Shown here: positions 25,927-34,929 of the stretch, piece after piece
Position numbering within the stretch: the first letter of the stretch is position 1
Layout of the letters: each line of letters begins with the position of its first letter
From: Anaerococcus octavius
GTDB taxonomy: Bacteria > Bacillota > Clostridia > Tissierellales > Peptoniphilaceae
DNA: 64,000 nt
Reading direction: 5' to 3'
Assembly: GCF_900445265.1 (NCBI RefSeq)
Contig: NZ_UFTA01000002.1
Location: 930,001 to 994,000 of the forward strand
Made by a program: the position numbers and the translations under genes
Notes under the pieces: generated by a model
What the model was told of the DNA's origin: nothing
The model's input: only the letters and a program-made list of their open reading frames with translations
Database searches by the model: none

Positions 25927-26551
25927 ATTTTCTAAAACTAGCTTTTAATTTTTCAAAAAATCCTAATTTTGGTATGTCGACTTCTCTGCCGTCTACCAAG
26001 TTTTCTATTACATTTTTAAAGTATTCACCATTTTTTACAAATCCTAGATATTTACTGTTTTTGCTATCAATAGTATCTTTATATTTTCTAATGTCAAAAT
26101 CTTCACTAGCTTTATTTATAAAAAATGCATCACTATCATTTACTAGATTTAAATCATCTTGGCCTATAATATCTACAGAAATTTTGTTTTCCAAAAGATT
26201 TTTATCAACCCCATCTATAATTACATAATCATAATCAACTTCTTTTAATAGTTTATTGAAGTCAACATTAGTAATCTCATATTTATCATCTAAAAGTGGA
26301 CTGATTATAAAATCTAAATTTTGATTTTCATGAACAATTATAGTATCAAGTGGTGCTAATCCTGTAAAATAGTCTGCTAAGTCATAAGTTATCATACCAT
26401 CTTTTTGAAAATAATCTTCTATATTAGACGTTGTTGCACGTTTTGCTTGTAGTAATAAAACTTTATTATTCTGTTGCAAAAATTCAGCTAAATTAACTGA
26501 AAAATCTGTTTTCCCAATGGATTTTGGTCCATTTATTACATAAACTTTCAT
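25925..26551 (-). CDS. Divergent MinD-like P-loop ATPase
   Basis: About 208 residues from the Met at 26551 (the frame opens 13 codons earlier, inside the PBP2 end). It starts like MinD/ParA proteins, MKVYVINGPKSIGKTDFSVNLAEFL, with a Walker A (GPKSIGKT) that departs from KGGxGKT, and has a Walker B-like YVIIDGVD near 123. The last residues (GFFEKLKASFRK) form an amphipathic helix like the MinD membrane anchor. It follows mreBCD-pbp2, where many Firmicutes carry minC-minD; no minC is present. Role in positioning or envelope work is inference. Confidence 0.7.
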   Translation of the reverse strand: MKVYVINGPKSIGKTDFSVNLAEFLQQNNKVLLLQAKRATTSNIEDYFQKDGMITYDLADYFTGLAPLDTIIVHENQNLDFIISPLLDDKYEITNVDFNKLLKEVDYDYVIIDGVDKNLLENKISVDIIGQDDLNLVNDSDAFFINKASEDFDIRKYKDTIDSKNSKYLGFVKNGEYFKNVIENLVDGREVDIPKLGFFEKLKASFRK

Positions 26552-26561
26552 TTGTATTCCT

Positions 26562-29500
26562 TTAGTTTGCTGGGCCGTCACCTGCGGCATTTTCTTCTTC
26601 TAATTTATTATTATCTTCTTCGTTGTCTTTATTTTTATCTTCTGGCATACCTTGTTCCTCATTGGCTACAGAGTCTCCAAGTTCTGCTATGTCAGCATCG
26701 TTTGGAGTATCTCCAGAGTTTGTAAGATATACATCTAGGTCGAAATATTTTGAAATAACATCTCTCATAATTGGTGTTGCATTATAAGATGTATCTCCTT
26801 GAGTAAGAACAATACTTATTGCAATTTCCGGATCATCGTATGGAGCAAAACCTACCATCCACGCATATGAATCATAGTCACTTCCATCTAAATTTTTGCC
26901 CTCTACTTCTGCAGTACCTGTTTTAATACCTATATCTACTGGCATTTGATTTAAAATTTTATTATTTTGAGATACTAAAAGTGTACCGTATTTAATATCT
27001 TCTAGATATTTTTTATCTTTTAAATCTATTCTAGTTCTTTGTGGAACATTATTAAATAAAACATCCCCTGAATCATGATTGGTTATCTTATCTACTAGTG
27101 TTAATTTATTTAAGTATCCTCCATTTGTAAGACCTGCTATAGCTCTATTCATTTGTATCGGTGTATAAGAGTTTTGACCTTGACCTATTACAATATTAAG
27201 CATATCTGTAATATCCCATTCAGCTTGGTTTAAATATGTGAATTTTATAGTATCTGCAAGCCCTGCTCTATCTTCTCCTAAAGATTGTTCTGCATTATAT
27301 CCCTTTTCATCTAAGAAATCTATAATTTTACTACGAGTCCACTCGCTAGGACTAGATGTCATATTTACAATTTCTAGAACATCATTTTCAAATTCACTTT
27401 TTGATTTTTTTACGCCATCTTTTAAGTAAACTGGTAACCTATCTTCAAGATAGTTTTGTAGCATAGTTTTAGTTATTTCTACTTTCTTGCCTATTGATGG
27501 GATATTGCCAGTTGTTTCTTTCGGTATATTTACTTCAATACCAGTTGGCTGATCAAGTCCTAATTTTTCTGCTGCTACTCTTATGTCATTTAAGTCTACT
27601 TTTGTCCCAATGGACTTACCATCATGTGGATTTTCTCCTAGAGCTAATACATAGAAATAATAGTTATTTGAATCTCTAATTGCTCCGTATAAGTTTTCCT
27701 CACCTTGGGTAATACCATACTCTGTCCAAGCTAAGTTATTAAAGGTTTGATCTCCTACTTCTACATATCCATAGTCTGTAATAACTGCTTGAGGATCAAG
27801 ACCATTTTCTAGAGCAGCTAGAGATGTTACAAGCTTAAATGTTGACCCTGGCATAACCGCAGTTTGTGTTGCAATATTTAACATAGGTCTTGGTACCAGT
27901 GGTCCACTATCTTCATCTACTTGTAAACTTTCCCAATCTGATTGAGAAATACCTGTTGAAAATAGGTTAGGATCATAGTTTGGATAAGAAGCCATTGCTA
28001 GAACTTCACCTGTTTTTACATTTGAAACTACTACTGCTCCGCTTGATGCATGAGGAGCTTGTCTAAGTGGCATAAATGTACCATATTCTGACTCATATTG
28101 GTAACCTTCACTTATAGCATCAAGAACTCCTTCTAAAGACTTCTCAGTTTGCTCTTGCAAATCAGCATCTATTGATAAATATAAGTCATCTCCTGGTTCA
28201 GATGGTGTTTGAGATATAGTTTGGCGTCTGTTACCAGCTGAGTCAACTGTTACTAAAGACTTACCATTTTTTCCCTTTAAATTATCTTGGTAAGATTCTT
28301 CTACACCAGTTTTTCCTATTATCTCATCACGTAAATAGTCACGCTCATCTACATATTTATCTACCTCTTCTTCTGTAGCTATAGGTCCCATATATCCTAA
28401 TATATGGCTAGCTAAGTATCTATTTGGATATGATCTAATTGGTATGGTATCTACTTGTATACCTGAAGTAGCATCAATATTTTCTTCAATTTTTAAAACT
28501 GTAGATTCGTCAATATTATAGACTAAATTTATAGGACGATAACCAAAATTACCTTGACGGTTGATTTGATTGTCAATAGTAAGTATTCCTAAGGCTTCTG
28601 GATCAGAATAATCTTCTAGGTCCATAATTTTCTTTAAATACTTTAAAATTTCTTTACCATCTTTCTCATTTTCAAGAACAGACACTATCTTATCTCTATC
28701 ATTGACTTTATCTTTACCTGCATAGTAAGTATAAAAATTATTTTTTTCTATATTAAAAGTATAATCCCAATCTTTTGGATCATCTTCTGATATATCTATT
28801 GAAGGATATATATTATTTATAGTGTTGGCATTTTGGGCTATATATTTTATATCTTTTGACAAAATTAATGGTTTTAATAATCCATTTTCATCAGCAATTC
28901 TTGCTAGTTCATCTACTGGAGAACCAGCTTGAGGGTTTTTGAATTTAACATTCACTTTGTATGTATTTCTTTCATCCTCGTTTTCTGTTATTACTTCTGT
29001 GTCAAAGTTTGCATATATACCTTTATTTTCAAGTTGTTGGATTAAAATATCAGCAGGTATTACATAAGATCCATCATCATTTACATTTGCTTTTGTTAAA
29101 ACATCCTTGATTGTAGAGGCTTTTACGATTTCATAAAAATCATCGCTAGCCTTACTTTTTAATGTAACTTCTGGATAAACTTTTGATAGCTTAGCTTTCT
29201 TTTCTATCAAATCCTCATCTGCTTTAACAACATAAGGCTTCATAGTTATTGAGCCTAGTAAATCATTTGATTTTAAAATATCGTACGCCAAAACTCTAGC
29301 ATTTGAATTTTGTAATATAGATAGTAAAACTGACCTATCATTACCTACCGCATCAACTACGACGTCTATAGGATTGTCATTTTCACTATAGCCGATTGAT
29401 TTTAATTTATTTTTGGAATTTTGCCTATAACTAACTTTCAACTTGCCTTCTTGCTGACTAACATTGGCAGGAATATCTATACCACGTTTTTTTAAAGCAA

Positions 29501-30014
29501 GTAAGGCTGTGCTCATTGTTTCGTATTTAATATTATCATCTTTATAGACTGATGTTAGAAACTCATCTACTAGATTGTTATCTATTAGTGTTGAAACCAC
29601 AACTTCTGTTGGCATTTGTCCAAGTATAAAATAATCTTCGTCTCTTTTATACACAAATGAGTTTAGTTTTAATGCAAAATCATCTGTATAATTTACACCA
29701 TCAGCTTCTAAAATATTTACAAGCTCAGCTAAGTTTCTGGTTCTCTTTTTAGGCTCTTCTTCTAAGAGTTGATCTTTATAAATTTGAACAGCAAAAGATG
29801 GTATGCTAGTTGCAAGTATTTTTCCATTTCTATCATAGATATTACCACGACTAGCTATTTCATCGACTTCTTTTACTTTTCTATTATCTGATAGATCTCT
29901 ATAATAATCTCCTTGACTAATCATTACTGAAAATAGTTTACCTATTATTATAGCCATTAGAAGGATTACAAGAACTTGTATAACTACTAAGCGTCTTTCC
30001 TTTTGTTTTTTCAC
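26562..30014 (-). CDS. mrdA: Penicillin-binding protein 2 (elongasome transpeptidase), unusually long
   Basis: Class B PBP that crosslinks peptidoglycan during cell elongation. One transmembrane helix (8-27) precedes a PBP dimerisation/pedestal region starting SRGNIYDRNG (about 55). The transpeptidase domain carries the active-site Ser724 in STFK, SxN in DSNN near 785 and KTGTAE near 1030. An acidic Asn/Asp/Glu tail ends the protein. At 1150 residues it is several hundred longer than usual PBP2; most of the excess lies between about 95 and 490. Located after mreD, as in the mreBCD-pbp2 arrangement. Confidence 0.93.
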   Translation of the reverse strand: MKKQKERRLVVIQVLVILLMAIIIGKLFSVMISQGDYYRDLSDNRKVKEVDEIASRGNIYDRNGKILATSIPSFAVQIYKDQLLEEEPKKRTRNLAELVNILEADGVNYTDDFALKLNSFVYKRDEDYFILGQMPTEVVVSTLIDNNLVDEFLTSVYKDDNIKYETMSTALLALKKRGIDIPANVSQQEGKLKVSYRQNSKNKLKSIGYSENDNPIDVVVDAVGNDRSVLLSILQNSNARVLAYDILKSNDLLGSITMKPYVVKADEDLIEKKAKLSKVYPEVTLKSKASDDFYEIVKASTIKDVLTKANVNDDGSYVIPADILIQQLENKGIYANFDTEVITENEDERNTYKVNVKFKNPQAGSPVDELARIADENGLLKPLILSKDIKYIAQNANTINNIYPSIDISEDDPKDWDYTFNIEKNNFYTYYAGKDKVNDRDKIVSVLENEKDGKEILKYLKKIMDLEDYSDPEALGILTIDNQINRQGNFGYRPINLVYNIDESTVLKIEENIDATSGIQVDTIPIRSYPNRYLASHILGYMGPIATEEEVDKYVDERDYLRDEIIGKTGVEESYQDNLKGKNGKSLVTVDSAGNRRQTISQTPSEPGDDLYLSIDADLQEQTEKSLEGVLDAISEGYQYESEYGTFMPLRQAPHASSGAVVVSNVKTGEVLAMASYPNYDPNLFSTGISQSDWESLQVDEDSGPLVPRPMLNIATQTAVMPGSTFKLVTSLAALENGLDPQAVITDYGYVEVGDQTFNNLAWTEYGITQGEENLYGAIRDSNNYYFYVLALGENPHDGKSIGTKVDLNDIRVAAEKLGLDQPTGIEVNIPKETTGNIPSIGKKVEITKTMLQNYLEDRLPVYLKDGVKKSKSEFENDVLEIVNMTSSPSEWTRSKIIDFLDEKGYNAEQSLGEDRAGLADTIKFTYLNQAEWDITDMLNIVIGQGQNSYTPIQMNRAIAGLTNGGYLNKLTLVDKITNHDSGDVLFNNVPQRTRIDLKDKKYLEDIKYGTLLVSQNNKILNQMPVDIGIKTGTAEVEGKNLDGSDYDSYAWMVGFAPYDDPEIAISIVLTQGDTSYNATPIMRDVISKYFDLDVYLTNSGDTPNDADIAELGDSVANEEQGMPEDKNKDNEEDNNKLEEENAAGDGPAN

Positions 30015-30025
30015 TACTTATACTC

Positions 30026-30514
30026 CTAAATTCTATATGTTGGAATATACATTATCTTTTTAACTAACCTGTAATAAATGAAGTAAATTAAAGTATTTAA
30101 AACAGATTCGACTAGCATTGGCCCTGGAAAATAATTCATAAAATTGTTTTGTCTCATAAAAATATAATAAATCAAGCTTAATAGTAATAGATTAAAAATA
30201 CTTGCTAAAAAAGTCATGATTAGGCCAGTTGATTTATCTTTTGCAAAACTAAATCTATCACTTGATACAAAAGAACCTATTAGAAAGTATGATAAAGCAC
30301 GTGGTCCAACTAAATTTGTAAATAGAAAATCTTCAAAAAGACCTGTAATCATCGCTCCATAAGGCCCAATTTTTTTTCCCAATGTTTGGGATAGGGCAAC
30401 TGTAGCTGGTATGATTATATTTATATTTGCTCCAAATATATCAATTTTAGAAAAAATAGTTGTTTGGAGAATAAACGTCACTAAAAATACTAGAAAAGTT
30501 TTAAACTTATTCAC
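30026..30514 (-). CDS. mreD: Rod shape-determining membrane protein MreD
   Basis: Polytopic membrane partner of MreC in the elongasome. 162 residues with five to six hydrophobic helices and the family-like opening MNKFKTFLVFLVTFILQTT. It overlaps mreC by 8 bases and precedes the PBP2 gene by 11 bases. Sequence conservation in MreD is low, so the assignment leans partly on position. Confidence 0.9.
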   Translation of the reverse strand: MNKFKTFLVFLVTFILQTTIFSKIDIFGANINIIIPATVALSQTLGKKIGPYGAMITGLFEDFLFTNLVGPRALSYFLIGSFVSSDRFSFAKDKSTGLIMTFLASIFNLLLLSLIYYIFMRQNNFMNYFPGPMLVESVLNTLIYFIYYRLVKKIMYIPTYRI

Positions 30515-31400
30515 TTACATTCTCCTCTCCTTCGCTTTGTTCTGCCTTTTCATCTAATTTATATGTTTCATCACCTTTTAATACTAAAACTCTATATATA
30601 TGAGAAAAGTCAACCGGTGAGTCTACTGTAATATTTTTTCTTAGTGTATCTTGACTCATAGAAACATTACTTATAGTTCCAATATATATTCCATATGGGT
30701 AAACTCCACCAAGTCCGCTTGTCATAAGTATATCAGAATTTTTTGCTTCGCTTTCTACATCCAACATATAACCTTGCATGGTTCTTGATGTAAATTTATC
30801 TATAACACCATAATCTCCGCTTCTAGTATTTATAAAGGAAACATCATTTGCTTGATTATTTATTGTTTCTACTCTAGCTGTTGATTGGTAAACTTCAGTA
30901 ACTTTTCCAACAAGACCTGTATAATATTTGCTATCTCCTATAGCTTGTAAAATAATATCATTTTTCTTTATACCATCTTTTTTGCCCTTATCTATAGTAA
31001 AATTGCTAGTCAAAGAAGTCACATCAGAATTAACTACTTTTGCCTTTATAAATTCATTTGGAGAATTTTCTATAGTCTTTGCTTCATTTTTTAGAAAATC
31101 TTCTTTATTTATGATAGACATAAGTCTAGCATTTTCCATAACTAAAGATCTATTTTCTGATTCCAATCTCATAACTTCAGCTCTGGTTTCTTTTGAACCT
31201 ATTGTTCTTTCTACCTGGTCCATTATTTCAGATGATAGTGAATAAGTAAATCCCTCAACTGGTTTAAAAATTGTATTTGCCAAACTGGATCCTGCTCCTG
31301 ATAAACCTTCTGTTTGAGATGTTATACCTATAGTAGCTAATAAAGCTATTGTTGTTATTAAAAATGATTTATTAGATTTCTTTCTTCTTCTATATGCCAT
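30507..31400 (-). CDS. mreC: Rod shape-determining protein MreC
   Basis: Bitopic protein linking MreB to periplasmic or extracellular PBP2. 297 residues: a basic N terminus (MAYRRRKKSNKS), one membrane helix (about 13-30), a coiled coil (about 65-100), and the double beta-barrel MreC domain with GLVGKVTEVYQSTARV near 156 and TSGLGGVYPYGIYIG near 228. An acidic tail follows. Confidence 0.95.
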   Translation of the reverse strand: MAYRRRKKSNKSFLITTIALLATIGITSQTEGLSGAGSSLANTIFKPVEGFTYSLSSEIMDQVERTIGSKETRAEVMRLESENRSLVMENARLMSIINKEDFLKNEAKTIENSPNEFIKAKVVNSDVTSLTSNFTIDKGKKDGIKKNDIILQAIGDSKYYTGLVGKVTEVYQSTARVETINNQANDVSFINTRSGDYGVIDKFTSRTMQGYMLDVESEAKNSDILMTSGLGGVYPYGIYIGTISNVSMSQDTLRKNITVDSPVDFSHIYRVLVLKGDETYKLDEKAEQSEGEENVSE

Positions 31401-31406
31401 TTTTAC

Positions 31407-32417
31407 CTACTTACGATATTTAAAAAATCTATCTGGATCATCTAAGATTTGTCCTGCTCCTAAAATTGAATCCGTTTGTGGATTATCGGATGTATAGGAT
31501 GATAGATGTAGTTTGTTTTCAATATATTCTCGTAAACCCTTTATCATACTTAGTCCACCTGTTAGTGCAAAACCATCTTTTTTAATATCTGCTGTCAATT
31601 CTGGTGGTATTTTTTCTAGAACTTCGTATAACATATTTACAATTTCATCAGCATATGGCATAAGACATTCTACTAAGTCTTTACTTTTTATATCTACAGC
31701 TTTTGGTGCAGCTGTTACTAAGTCTCTGCCATCTACATTCATAGATTTTTCTCCATCTTTCACTCTTAGACTTAAAAGATTATTCTTGATTTCTTCTGCT
31801 GTAGATTTTCCTATATCCATAAGTTTTTTCTCTCTAAATAAATCGATTATAGCATAATCTATGTAGTCTCCACCTTTGTTTATGGTTTTGCTTGTCACGA
31901 TTCCATTTAAAGAAATTACACTTACCTCACTTGTCCCTGCACCTAGATTTAATAGTAAAATACCTCTTGGATCTTCTGGAGTAAGTCCCATACCAAATGC
32001 AGCTGCAAGCGATTGTTCAACTAAAATTATATCACGGCTACCAGCGTGCAAAGCCGCATCTTCTATAGCACGTGACTCTATATCTGTTATGCCGCTTGGT
32101 ACACAAATTACTATTTTAGGCTGGATTATTGATGTTCCTGGATTTACCTCATCAAAAAAATGTTTTAGCATTGCTTCTGTAAGGTTAAAATCAGTTACAA
32201 CACCATTTTCAATTGGTTTTACAACATGGATACTAGAAGGAGTTTTGCCAATCATTTCTTTTGCTTCTTTTCCTATAGCTAAGACCTTTGTATTATTTTG
32301 ATCTAAGACTATCATAGAAGGCTCATTAATAATTACTCCCTCATTTTTTTTATAAACTAAAATATTACTAGTGCCAAGGTCTATGGCAAAGTCTGTGGCA
32401 ACCATTTTAAAACTCAT
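31407..32417 (-). CDS. mreB: Rod shape-determining actin homologue MreB
   Basis: Bacterial actin that organises the cell-elongation machinery at the membrane. 336 residues with actin ATPase motifs: FAIDLGTSNILVY (phosphate 1) near 9, LLNLGAGTSEVSVI (phosphate 2) near 154, and LTGGLSMIKGL (adenosine) near 283. The usual GGGT of phosphate 2 reads LGAGT here. Start overlaps none; 12 bases follow radC. Its presence in a presumed coccus would mean an ovoid or incompletely spherical growth mode, or a wrong genus guess. Confidence 0.95.
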   Translation of the reverse strand: MSFKMVATDFAIDLGTSNILVYKKNEGVIINEPSMIVLDQNNTKVLAIGKEAKEMIGKTPSSIHVVKPIENGVVTDFNLTEAMLKHFFDEVNPGTSIIQPKIVICVPSGITDIESRAIEDAALHAGSRDIILVEQSLAAAFGMGLTPEDPRGILLLNLGAGTSEVSVISLNGIVTSKTINKGGDYIDYAIIDLFREKKLMDIGKSTAEEIKNNLLSLRVKDGEKSMNVDGRDLVTAAPKAVDIKSKDLVECLMPYADEIVNMLYEVLEKIPPELTADIKKDGFALTGGLSMIKGLREYIENKLHLSSYTSDNPQTDSILGAGQILDDPDRFFKYRK

Positions 32418-32429
32418 GTATCATTGCTC

Positions 32430-33113
32430 CTATAAAAAATTTTCTTTCTTAAAACTATAATAACCGTCCTTGCCGATTATTATATGGTCTAATACTTCTA
32501 TATCTAAAATATCCCCTGCTTTTACTAGTCTTTTGGTAGTTTTAAAATCATCATTTGATGGAGAGTAATCTCCACTTGGATGATTATGAGCAAAAATTAT
32601 AGATTTTGCTGATTTTTTAATAGCAGGCTTAAAGGCTTCCCTAGGATGAACTAAAGATACATCTAAGGTACCAATACTAATTACTTCTTTAGATATTATA
32701 ACATTTTTAGTATCTAAAAGGATAGCGTAAAAATATTCATTTTTCTTATCTGTCAATTCATTTTTTAAGTAATTGTATATATCTTCACTACTAGATATTT
32801 TTCTTATCTTTTTTTCCATAGTTTTTTGAGCAATTCTTTGACCAAATCTCAAAGAAGCTACTATAGAACTCGCCTTTGCTGATTTTACTCCTTTGATTTT
32901 TGTAAGCTCGCTTACTTGTATATCAGACAAGCTCTCATAAGAAAAAGTTTCCAAAATTTCTCTAGACAATTCAATAACATTTTTTTCCTTGGTGCCTGTA
33001 CCTATTATTATTGCTAAAAGTTCTTCATCACTTAAGCTATCTGCACCTTTGCTTATAAGCTTTTCTCTAGGTCTATCCTCTTGATTAAAGTCCTTAATTG
33101 ATTTGTTTAACAT
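32430..33113 (-). CDS. radC: RadC-family JAB/MPN protein
   Basis: The family has a helix-hairpin-helix part (LSDEELLAIIIGTGT near 23, and LTKIKGVKSAKAS) and a JAMM metal motif here as HNHPSGDYSPSNDD near 175. Biochemical function is unsettled; the old link to DNA repair was withdrawn. I choose the Met at 33113 because GGAG lies 6 bases upstream and the protein then opens like relatives; the frame itself opens 14 codons earlier. radC next to mreB is a widespread gene order. Confidence 0.93.
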   Translation of the reverse strand: MLNKSIKDFNQEDRPREKLISKGADSLSDEELLAIIIGTGTKEKNVIELSREILETFSYESLSDIQVSELTKIKGVKSAKASSIVASLRFGQRIAQKTMEKKIRKISSSEDIYNYLKNELTDKKNEYFYAILLDTKNVIISKEVISIGTLDVSLVHPREAFKPAIKKSAKSIIFAHNHPSGDYSPSNDDFKTTKRLVKAGDILDIEVLDHIIIGKDGYYSFKKENFL

Positions 33114-33624
33114 TTTTTTCTCCAAAACCAAGTTTATCCATATGATTAGCCACATAGTTTACGCTAAGACCAACAAAAAAACTTGTAAAAACTCCCATCA
33201 TAACAAGAGCAGGAAAATATATAAGCATTTTAATATTGCCCATAAATACCGAAGCTACTAAAATCTGACCTAGATTGTGAAAAAAAGCGCCTATTTCACT
33301 TATGCCTATAAATGATGAAAATTTATTTAATAACTTCATTGAAACTGCCATCCCTATAGAAGCTAAAACTGCACCTGCTAATGAATAAAAAAATGCGGTG
33401 ACAGATCCAGTTATAAGCATTAATAAAAATGATTTTAATACACCTACTAGTAAGGCTGATTTGAATCCATAAAGATAAAGAGTCATCAAAATAATCATAT
33501 TTGAAAATCCAAGTTTAGCTCCAGGAATAGGTACTGGTATTGGGATCATATGCTCAATCAATGAAATTGCAAGGGCCATAGCTGTCAGTAAACCAATATT
33601 TGTTACTTTTTTTATATCTTTCAT
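33094..33624 (-). CDS. Gx transporter family membrane protein (PF07456 type)
   Basis: 176 residues with five to six membrane helices, opening NIGLLTAMALAISLIEHMIPIPVPIPGAKLG, typical of proteins annotated Gx transporter or heptaprenyl diphosphate synthase component I. The helix pattern looks like an ECF S-component-like permease. The pair with the upstream NusG-domain-II protein is recurrent, and in Listeria and lactobacilli homologous pairs are, as I recall, EetB and EetA of flavin-based extracellular electron transfer. Overlaps radC by 20 bases. Confidence 0.85.
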   Translation of the reverse strand: MKDIKKVTNIGLLTAMALAISLIEHMIPIPVPIPGAKLGFSNMIILMTLYLYGFKSALLVGVLKSFLLMLITGSVTAFFYSLAGAVLASIGMAVSMKLLNKFSSFIGISEIGAFFHNLGQILVASVFMGNIKMLIYFPALVMMGVFTSFFVGLSVNYVANHMDKLGFGEKNVKQIN

Positions 33625-33627
33625 ATA

Positions 33628-34008
33628 TTACCTACTCACCTTATCAATATCATCATTTTCATTTTCAGGATCAACTACTTCTAAAAAAACTCTATTTGGC
33701 AGGCAAATAATAGTTTCACCATTCATGCTGATTTCTTTCATATGAGTACATATTTGATCTCTGCAATTAGCTTCATCCATATAAGCTTTCCCATCTTTGA
33801 TTACAATTTTATTAAAATGTACTCCATCATCAAAAACTACTTCTCTATCTATATCTAAAGGATACTCCCCATAAAGTTTAGAATTTTGTTCAACCCTTAA
33901 AATTTTTCCACTAGTTTTTGGTTTACTATTTGAAATGCCAAAGGACATTAGTAAACTTAATAATAATAAAGCAAGCGAAATAATTATATCTCCCTTTTTA
34001 ATTTTCAT
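33628..34008 (-). CDS. NusG domain II-containing membrane-anchored protein (EetA-like)
   Basis: 126 residues: one N-terminal helix (about 8-26) and an extracellular NusG-II/DUF1312 domain with the conserved ANCRDQICTHMKEISMNGETIICLPNR pattern (two Cys in CRDQIC, a third near ICLPN). The domain is not transcription factor NusG. Three bases before the Gx transporter gene. Function unproven; association with flavin or redox systems comes from gene neighbourhoods, here the rnf operon immediately upstream. Confidence 0.85.
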   Translation of the reverse strand: MKIKKGDIIISLALLLLSLLMSFGISNSKPKTSGKILRVEQNSKLYGEYPLDIDREVVFDDGVHFNKIVIKDGKAYMDEANCRDQICTHMKEISMNGETIICLPNRVFLEVVDPENENDDIDKVSR

Positions 34009-34027
34009 AAAAATACCTCATTATATG

Positions 34028-34056
34028 AGTTTACATTTTATAGTTTTTGTTGTCAA
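34028..34056 (-). promoter_or_regulatory. Possible promoter of the NusG-II/mre/pbp2 operon
   Basis: A perfect TTGACA (34056-34051) and a weaker TAAACT (34033-34028) with a 17-base spacer, downstream of the rnf terminator. It would drive the continuous gene series from 34008 to 25925. Confidence 0.45.
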
Positions 34057-34080
34057 TTTAGAGCAAATTATGAATAGGTA

Positions 34081-34108
34081 AAAAAATAAACCGGTAAAAC
34101 CGGTTTAT
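34081..34108 (-). terminator. Terminator of the rnf operon
   Basis: A perfect 10-bp stem (34086-34095 with 34099-34108), loop of three, then a minus-strand run of T, 12 bases after rnfB. Confidence 0.9.
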
Positions 34109-34119
34109 CTTTTCTCTTA

Positions 34120-34920
34120 TTAATTAAAAACTTCTATACAAGAATTTGGACACTTATCTGCTGCTTGTTTAAGTAATTCTATATCTAGATCAGTATTAAT
34201 ATTTTCACATGATAGATTTTTCTTCATTTCAAATCCTTCTGGATATGTTTTTGCACAAAGTGTACAAGCAATGCAGGCATTATCACATTTCTTGCGAGCG
34301 TCTTTACCTTTTTCTTGATTAGAACATAATACTACAGCTTTTTGATCATATGGTACTAAATTAATAATATCTTTTGGACAAGCGTCAACGCATTTTCCAC
34401 AAGCCACGCATTTATTACGATCTACTTTTGCAACTCCATTATGTACATGTATAGCATCAAATGGGCAAGTTTTCTCACAAGTACCACAGCCAATACATCC
34501 AAAATTACATTCTTTTCTTCCACCAAAAAGTGCAATTTGTGCTCTACAATCTTCTAGTCCTGAATATTCAAATAAATCTTTTGCACTTTCGCAATCGCCA
34601 TTACATTTTACAACTGCAACTTTTCTTTGATCGCTTTCTACCGATTCAACTCCCATAGCTTTTGCTACTGCTTTTGCTGTTGTTGGTCCACCAATTACAC
34701 AAGCGTTTACTGCAGCTTCACCTTTTGCAATTGCTGCTGCACAACCATCACACCCTGGATATCCACATGCACCACAGTTTGCACCTGGAAGAGCGTTTCT
34801 TACTTCTTCTTCTGTAACTGAAGTTTCAACTTTGAATTTTGAACTAATTAGTCCAAGGAGCGTAGCAAATAAAAATCCTAGAACACCAAGAACTACAACT
34901 GCTAATAAAATTTCATCCAT
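34120..34920 (-). CDS. rnfB: Rnf complex subunit B, multi-cluster ferredoxin-like protein
   Basis: Electron entry subunit of the ferredoxin:NAD+ oxidoreductase. 266 residues: one N-terminal membrane helix (about 3-25), a four-Cys cluster domain (CGACGYPGCDGC near 49), and C-terminal ferredoxin-like cluster motifs (CIGCGTCEKTCP near 141, CVACGKCVDACP near 171, CIACTLCAKTYP near 220, where the fourth position lacks the usual Cys before Pro). Last gene of rnfCDGEAB. Confidence 0.95.
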   Translation of the reverse strand: MDEILLAVVVLGVLGFLFATLLGLISSKFKVETSVTEEEVRNALPGANCGACGYPGCDGCAAAIAKGEAAVNACVIGGPTTAKAVAKAMGVESVESDQRKVAVVKCNGDCESAKDLFEYSGLEDCRAQIALFGGRKECNFGCIGCGTCEKTCPFDAIHVHNGVAKVDRNKCVACGKCVDACPKDIINLVPYDQKAVVLCSNQEKGKDARKKCDNACIACTLCAKTYPEGFEMKKNLSCENINTDLDIELLKQAADKCPNSCIEVFN

Positions 34921-34929
34921 TTTTTACTC

